In this document: positions 3,847 through 8,276 of the stretch, in pieces
Layout: the number at the start of each line of letters is the position of its first letter
Position numbering within the stretch: the first letter of the stretch is position 1
Origin: JBGPML01 sp041486955
GTDB taxonomy: Bacteria; Patescibacteriota; UBA1384; 2-12-FULL-50-11; DASWYB01
DNA length: 8,276 bases
NCBI GenBank assembly: GCA_041486955.1
Contig: JBGPML010000037.1
Location: 1-8,276, forward strand
Direction: 5' to 3'
Translations under genes and position numbers: made by a program
Notes under the pieces: model-generated
Seen by the model: the letters and a program-made list of their open reading frames with translations, nothing else
What the model was told of the DNA's origin: nothing
Databases searched by the model: none

Positions 3847-3895
3847 ATTTACTAAACCTGATTTATAGATTAATCTTGAGTGAGGAGGCCACCCA

Positions 3896-5281
3896 GTGCC
3901 AGAAAATAAAGTTGAACGGGCAATCGAAGAGGTCGTCGCCGCTCCTGCCGAAGCATTAGAGAAGGCTGCCGCGACCACTCAGGATATTGCCGAAACAATA
4001 ACTTCGCAAAAGCCCATTCAAGGCGCGAAGGATTTTTGGCACGGTTTAGGTCCGGGATTAACTACCGGAGCTTCTGACGATGATCCTTCGGGTATTGCCA
4101 CATATTCGCAAACTGGGGCCCAGTTCGGATTTCAGCTTCTCTGGCTGGCAATCTTTACCTTTCCCCTGATGGCCGTAGTTCAAGAAATGTGCGCCAGAAT
4201 TGGTTTAGTCACAGGTCGTGGCTTAGCCGGGAACATTCGCCTTCACTATGCTAAATGGGTACTATATGTCTGCTCAATTTTGCTTCTTGTGGCCAATGTC
4301 TTTAATATTGGCGCCGATCTCGGAGCAATGGCCAAAGCCACCCAGCTTCTCGAGCCGCAGATTAATTTTGGTTGGTTGGTTTTTCTTTTTGCTCTCGCCA
4401 GTTTGCTGATGCAAATTTTCATTAATTACGCGAAATATGCCAAATATTTAAAGTATCTCGCCTTCGTTCTTCTTGCTTATATCTTTACTGCTTTTATGAT
4501 TAAAGATTTTGACTGGGTTACTGTGGCAAAAAGCGCGGTTGTGCCTTCTCTAACTTTTTCCAAAGAACAGCTGCTTCTGGTCTGCGGAATTTTGGGTACC
4601 ACAATTTCACCGTATCTGTTTTTCTGGCAAACTTCACAGGAAATAGAAGACGAAATTGCTGAAGGCAAAACAACCATTGCTTCCCGCGAAGGAACGAATA
4701 ATCGGACCATCAAGGAAATGCGACTCGATGTGTGGTCGGGTATGTTTTTGTCAAATGTGGTGATGTTCTTCATTATCGCAGTGTGTGCCGCCACACTTTT
4801 TTCGCATGGTATTTACAACATTTCATCGGCAGCCCAAGCCGCAGAAGCGCTTCGGCCTTTCGCCGGCAACAATGCCTTTCTGCTTTTCGCGGTGGGGATT
4901 ATCGGCACCGGATTATTAGCTGTTCCGGTTTTAGCCGGCTCCGCAGCTTATGCGCTTTCGGAAAGCTTTGGGTGGAAATATGGATTAAATCGCAAACTCA
5001 AGCAAGCTTCAGCCTTTTACGGCGTCATTATTATTGCCATGATTGTCGGATTTGTTTTGAATTTTGTGGGGCTCGATCCAATTAAGGCGTTGCTTTACTC
5101 GGCCGTCTTGAATGGATTAGTGGCACCAATTATTCTTATTCTAGTAGTCGCCATGAGCAGCAATAAACAGATCATGGGTGATCGAACCAACCATCCTTTC
5201 ACAACATTTTTAGGCTGGTTGATCATAGGAATAATGATTGCGGCCGGATTAGCCACAATAGCTTCATTAATCCTTGGCTAG
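3896..5281 (+). CDS. NRAMP/SLC11-family metal ion transporter, divergent (NRMT-like), 461 aa
   Basis: The GTG start at 3896 has GAGGAGG (3882-3888) 7 bases upstream. The first 45 residues are an alanine/glutamate-rich, helical-looking cytoplasmic extension. Then comes the SLC11 core with about 11 membrane helices. TM1 has G-P-G (52-54) and D63-P-S-G66 where classical NRAMPs have DPGN. TM6 has G-T-T-I-S-P-Y (234-240) where they have A-T-V-M-P-H, so the metal-binding methionine is replaced by Ser238 and the histidine by Tyr240. Loss of that methionine is known for the NRAMP-related magnesium transporters (NRMTs), which do not select for soft transition metals. I therefore infer uptake of Mg2+ or another hard divalent ion, possibly Mn2+. 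Q-T-S-Q-E-I-E-D-E-I-A-E-G follows TM6 as an acidic cytoplasmic loop. Stop TAG overlaps a dispersed repeat. Family assignment is firm; substrate is uncertain. Confidence 0.93.
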   Translation: MPENKVERAIEEVVAAPAEALEKAAATTQDIAETITSQKPIQGAKDFWHGLGPGLTTGASDDDPSGIATYSQTGAQFGFQLLWLAIFTFPLMAVVQEMCARIGLVTGRGLAGNIRLHYAKWVLYVCSILLLVANVFNIGADLGAMAKATQLLEPQINFGWLVFLFALASLLMQIFINYAKYAKYLKYLAFVLLAYIFTAFMIKDFDWVTVAKSAVVPSLTFSKEQLLLVCGILGTTISPYLFFWQTSQEIEDEIAEGKTTIASREGTNNRTIKEMRLDVWSGMFLSNVVMFFIIAVCAATLFSHGIYNISSAAQAAEALRPFAGNNAFLLFAVGIIGTGLLAVPVLAGSAAYALSESFGWKYGLNRKLKQASAFYGVIIIAMIVGFVLNFVGLDPIKALLYSAVLNGLVAPIILILVVAMSSNKQIMGDRTNHPFTTFLGWLIIGIMIAAGLATIASLILG

Positions 5282-5397
5282 ATTGCCGTGTCTCTTTGAT
5301 TCTCGCAATGACAAGGCCTGTCATCACGAGGAGTGAAACGACGTGGTGATCTAGATTGCTTCACTTTGTTCGCAATGACAGAATCGGTCATCACGAT
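5278..5397. repeat. array of palindromic dispersed-repeat units between convergent genes
   Basis: CTAGATTGC occurs at 5278-5286 and 5351-5359, each followed within 20-27 bases by TCGCAATGACA or CTCGCAATGACA (ending 5312 and 5380). The unit 5319-5380 starts TGTCATCACGAGGAGTGAAA and ends in the near-inverse TTCGCAATGACA, so it is an imperfect palindrome; a third TCATCACGA lies at 5388-5396. This looks like the GTCATTGCGAGGAGTGAAACG-type intergenic repeat I recall from several bacterial lineages, here with CA replacing TG in some arms. The first copy includes the transporter stop codon. It can also act as a bidirectional terminator for the two converging genes. Confidence 0.7.
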
Positions 5398-5400
5398 CTT

Positions 5401-8276
5401 TTAAGGGATTAATTTTTCTTGTTTCAATTCGATAGTTGCAACTGATGATTGGACGACGCGATTTTCGCGTAAGAGATCACAGAGACTCTCTCCTTTGCCG
5501 AATTGGTTTTTATGCGGGGTATGATCAAAATGCAGCAGGAGCATCTCCGATCGGACCGCGCGGATAAGCTCTTTTAATTCTTCTTTTTCTTGCTTGGATA
5601 TCTCGAATACTTCGGTGGTATAACGTTTGTGGTCGTCTAAAAAGGTTAAGGCCGCTTCACCAATGGTATAGGGAAAGAATGGATCTGCCTCCGCTAACAC
5701 AGCATAAAATACCAATTGACGCTTATAGTCCGCGTCAGCCGAGGCGGTTTTCCCTTCGATTTCATTGCGAGATTTGGCTCGACCGGTTTTATAGTCAACC
5801 ACTCGAACTAGTTTTGATCTTTTAATCGGCTCAACTTTATCGAATTTCCCGGTAATTGGTATTTCTCCATCAAGCAAAACGTTATGGGGACTAAAACTAT
5901 ATTCTGTCGCTAATGGAGCAATCCAATCATTAGCTTTTGTTTCGTAATAGCCTGATAAAACTTCTATGCCTAATTTTTCATATCGTTTGACCTCATCCTC
6001 AGTTAAACCTTCTTTAATTAAAGCTTCACGGAATATGCCGACTATGTCGGTCAAACTCACCATTCGCCCATCTTTACTCCAGTTCCCCCACAACTCCATG
6101 GCTTTATGGACGGCCGTCCCATAAGACTGAAACACCTCCCGAACACCTGGGATACAATAAACGTCCTTGTAGAGATATTCCTGAGGACAGACTAAGAAAG
6201 TATTGAGCCCGGTTGGGGTAATCGACTGTTCAGTCACCACTTGTTTCAAATAGGCCTGGCTGGCAGAGGTAATAAAAAGAGCATCAACCGGTGAGAAGAA
6301 ATGCTGTAATGGCAGGACCTCGTTTGATGGTTTAAGAATCGACACATTGTTAAGTTCGGATAAAAACTGGGCTGGTAGAATTTTTTTGTGTCCCGCATCT
6401 ACTTCAGAAGACGAAATAAATACCGCACGCTTGGCGCGAGTAAGAGCGACATAAAACAATCGACGCTCCTCCTCTAACGTCTCAATTTCTGTCACTTTGT
6501 GATGTGGAACTATTCCCGGCGGCAAGTTAATTAAGTCGTGTTTTTGATTGTTGCTCCATAATCCATCGTGGAAGTGGGGGATAAAGACATATTCAAATTC
6601 CAAACCCTTGGATTTATGAGCCGTCATCAGTCGAATGGCATTATCGCTTTTTTCGATTAGTGGGGGACAAACCAATGGCAAATTATACGTTAACCGGATG
6701 GCTACGCGATCAAATAGGTCGTCGAGTGTCGCAAACGGAATTGAATTGGTAATGTGTTTTACTTCTTCGAAGAAGCAGCGCAGGCGATGCAACCGTTCAA
6801 TCTGGTTTGGTTGGAGCATAATGGAAGTTAACAAACCGGAATCGATAAAAATATGTTCAACTGTGTCGCCTAAATTGTGATTGGATAAATATCGGTGCCA
6901 TTCTTTGATTCGGCTCCAAATTACGCTGACCTGATCCCAGTTTTTTATCGACGATTCAGGGTTTTCGCTTTCCAACAGCGAGACCCAATTTGTTCTTGTT
7001 TCTCGGCGTAACCGACCGATAGCTAAGAGATCTGAGGTATCAATTCCGCTATAACTGGCGTGTAAATATCGAAATAGAGCCATTTCGTTGGTAGGGTTAT
7101 AGGCTAATTCAAGCAAATTGAGCAGTTGGCGGGTATCCGAGTCTTTTAAGACGTCTGCGCCGGACTCTAAATGAAAGGCAATGCTTTGGCGGGTGAGTAA
7201 ATCGGTAAACAGTTCTGACTCACTATTTTCACGATAAATAATGGCGATGTGTGAGGCGGTAATCCCCTGTTCAAGGAGTGTCTTGATTCGTTCAAGAATG
7301 TCCAAAGCTTCATGGTCTGGTGAATGATGGTCAGTAAAGTTTACCTCGCCGAGAGGATCTTGAGCGGTAAGTTCCGTATGAACATCGGGCAAAACAAACG
7401 CCAATTGTTCTTTATTTTGACGAATGAGCTCGTCAGCCCGATTGAGAATAATTTGGCCGCTGCGGTAGTTCTGCTTGAGACTGATAAATTGGGCAGCTGG
7501 ATACCAATCACGAAAATTAAGTAAATTCGCCATCGATGCGCCTTGAAATCGATAAATCGATTGCTTATCATCCCCTACGACAAATAAGTTAGGATTGTCA
7601 AAATATTCGCTCAGCATTTTGACGAGCGTATTTTGCGCACTGTTCGTATCTTGATACTCGTCGACTAGAATGTATTGAAACTGTTCTTGGTATTTGGCTT
7701 TTAGGTCACTATTCGCGTGAAAGCTTTTCAAGACGAAAAGGATCATATCTTCATAATCATATAAGCCTCGTTCGGTCATCTCGGCTTCGTAGCGGGAATA
7801 GATTTCGCTCAAAGCTATCGTTCGATCGAGTTTTTCAATCGTGTCTTTCACGCTCTGTTTCAGGTTGCCTTTTGACTTACCGCTTTTGCTGACAGATTCT
7901 GTGCTATCTTCTAATCGAGTCATTTCGTCCTGACAGAGTAGTTTCAATTTTTCTGGTGTGACGCCTTCGTTTTTAAGATTCTTGATTGTCGACATAATTG
8001 GTTTGACGTAAAAATAAGGGGCGCGGACCGGTCGAATACGTTCATCACCTGACGCATCAATAAGGGTCATAATCAGCTTTAATTGAGCAATGTCGTCGAT
8101 GGGGTCGAGGGTGTGACTCTTATAAAATTCTGCTCCTGAATCATTAATGACCCGATTAGCAAAGCTGTGGAAGGTATATATCCCAACTCCGTAACCGGCA
8201 ACGCCAATAAGCGAAACAAGTCGCTCTCGCATGGCTGCCACGCCACTTTCTGTAAACGTGAGAGCTAAAATATTCC
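5401..8276 (-). CDS. UvrD/RecB-type helicase fused to PD-(D/E)XK nuclease, N-terminus cut by window edge
   Basis: The frame is open to the window edge: upstream of the GTG at 8241 it reads N-I-L-A-L-T-F-T-E-S-G, which is helicase motif Ia, so the true start and the Walker A motif lie outside. Numbering from 8241, motif II is D194-E-Y-Q-D-T-N, motif III is G223-D-D-K-Q-S-I-Y-R, motif IV is N-Y-R-S-G, motif V is T-A-H-K-S-K-G-L-E (540-548) and motif VI is R-L-F-Y-V-A-L-T-R-A-K (594-604). All mark an SF1A 3'-5' DNA translocase. The C-terminal nuclease shows H712, D801 (G-K-F-D-K-V), D816-Y-K818 and Q842, the usual RecB-family set, so it should cut DNA. AddA/AddB/AdnA-type enzymes with this layout resect double-strand breaks. 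C685 and C921 are the only cysteines near the usual iron-sulfur positions, so the cluster found in AddB/AdnB-like nucleases is probably absent. TAA stop at 5401-5403. It faces the transporter tail to tail. No partner subunit is visible. Confidence 0.95.
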   Translation of the reverse strand, partial: NILALTFTESGVAAMRERLVSLIGVAGYGVGIYTFHSFANRVINDSGAEFYKSHTLDPIDDIAQLKLIMTLIDASGDERIRPVRAPYFYVKPIMSTIKNLKNEGVTPEKLKLLCQDEMTRLEDSTESVSKSGKSKGNLKQSVKDTIEKLDRTIALSEIYSRYEAEMTERGLYDYEDMILFVLKSFHANSDLKAKYQEQFQYILVDEYQDTNSAQNTLVKMLSEYFDNPNLFVVGDDKQSIYRFQGASMANLLNFRDWYPAAQFISLKQNYRSGQIILNRADELIRQNKEQLAFVLPDVHTELTAQDPLGEVNFTDHHSPDHEALDILERIKTLLEQGITASHIAIIYRENSESELFTDLLTRQSIAFHLESGADVLKDSDTRQLLNLLELAYNPTNEMALFRYLHASYSGIDTSDLLAIGRLRRETRTNWVSLLESENPESSIKNWDQVSVIWSRIKEWHRYLSNHNLGDTVEHIFIDSGLLTSIMLQPNQIERLHRLRCFFEEVKHITNSIPFATLDDLFDRVAIRLTYNLPLVCPPLIEKSDNAIRLMTAHKSKGLEFEYVFIPHFHDGLWSNNQKHDLINLPPGIVPHHKVTEIETLEEERRLFYVALTRAKRAVFISSSEVDAGHKKILPAQFLSELNNVSILKPSNEVLPLQHFFSPVDALFITSASQAYLKQVVTEQSITPTGLNTFLVCPQEYLYKDVYCIPGVREVFQSYGTAVHKAMELWGNWSKDGRMVSLTDIVGIFREALIKEGLTEDEVKRYEKLGIEVLSGYYETKANDWIAPLATEYSFSPHNVLLDGEIPITGKFDKVEPIKRSKLVRVVDYKTGRAKSRNEIEGKTASADADYKRQLVFYAVLAEADPFFPYTIGEAALTFLDDHKRYTTEVFEISKQEKEELKELIRAVRSEMLLLHFDHTPHKNQFGKGESLCDLLRENRVVQSSVATIELKQEKLIP

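Noticed and set aside
4477..5085. Frames on both strands inside the transporter gene
   Set aside because: They are shadows of a clear NRAMP coding frame, with no ribosome sites or family features.
5278..5397. CRISPR array
   Set aside because: The units are imperfect palindromes of unequal spacing with no constant-length spacers; no cas gene is present.
8231..8241. GTG 8241 or the following ATG as the true start of the helicase
   Set aside because: The frame continues upstream to the edge and encodes helicase motif Ia, so the gene starts outside the window.

Overview
The window looks like a piece of a bacterial chromosome that uses the standard code: TGA, TAA and TAG all act as stops. Shine-Dalgarno sites are of the AGGAGG type, and several starts are GTG or TTG. 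Short genes for small single-pass membrane or exported proteins, a TM plus Thr/Pro linker protein, and a UvrD helicase fused to a PD-(D/E)XK nuclease remind me of Candidate Phyla Radiation (Patescibacteria) genomes. That is an impression from protein style, not a proof; no rRNA or phylogenetic marker is present.

Layout. Bases 1-43 hold the first codons of a minus-strand gene that leaves the window. An AT-rich divergent region follows, then tRNA-Glu(UUC) at 237-311. The CCA end of the tRNA is built into a 20-bp perfect hairpin terminator. About 300 bp of hairpin-rich non-coding DNA leads to a good extended -10 promoter and a 312-residue protein of unknown function (684-1622). Just after it, 15 bases of the tRNA-Glu 3' end recur (1664-1678), so the 312-residue gene may lie on a roughly 1.4-kb insert at the tRNA. 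A multi-hairpin region (1694-1817) precedes a 75-residue membrane protein (1928-2155) with its own intrinsic terminator. A near-consensus promoter (2273-2301) then drives a leader with a 26-position, nearly perfect hairpin carrying GAGGG in its loop, upstream of a 177-residue exported protein (2427-2960). A 133-residue single-pass membrane protein follows (3122-3523).

The next intergenic region has a long hairpin and a 32-residue membrane micro-ORF starting at TTG (3678-3776). After that come an intrinsic terminator and an NRAMP/SLC11-type transporter (3896-5281). The transporter has DPSG and ISPY where classical Mn/Fe transporters have DPGN and MPH, which suggests a different metal preference, perhaps Mg2+. 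The micro-ORF, terminator and transporter are arranged like a leader-peptide attenuator.

The transporter converges on a minus-strand helicase-nuclease (5401-8276), which is cut at its N-terminus by the window edge, so the ATP-binding Walker A lies outside. The 120 bp between the two genes is a small array of palindromic dispersed-repeat units, and one copy supplies the transporter's stop codon. I see no CRISPR array, integrase or transposase. The most unusual material is the non-coding part: inverted and direct copies of the tRNA end, large leader hairpins, and the unlisted micro-ORF before the transporter.
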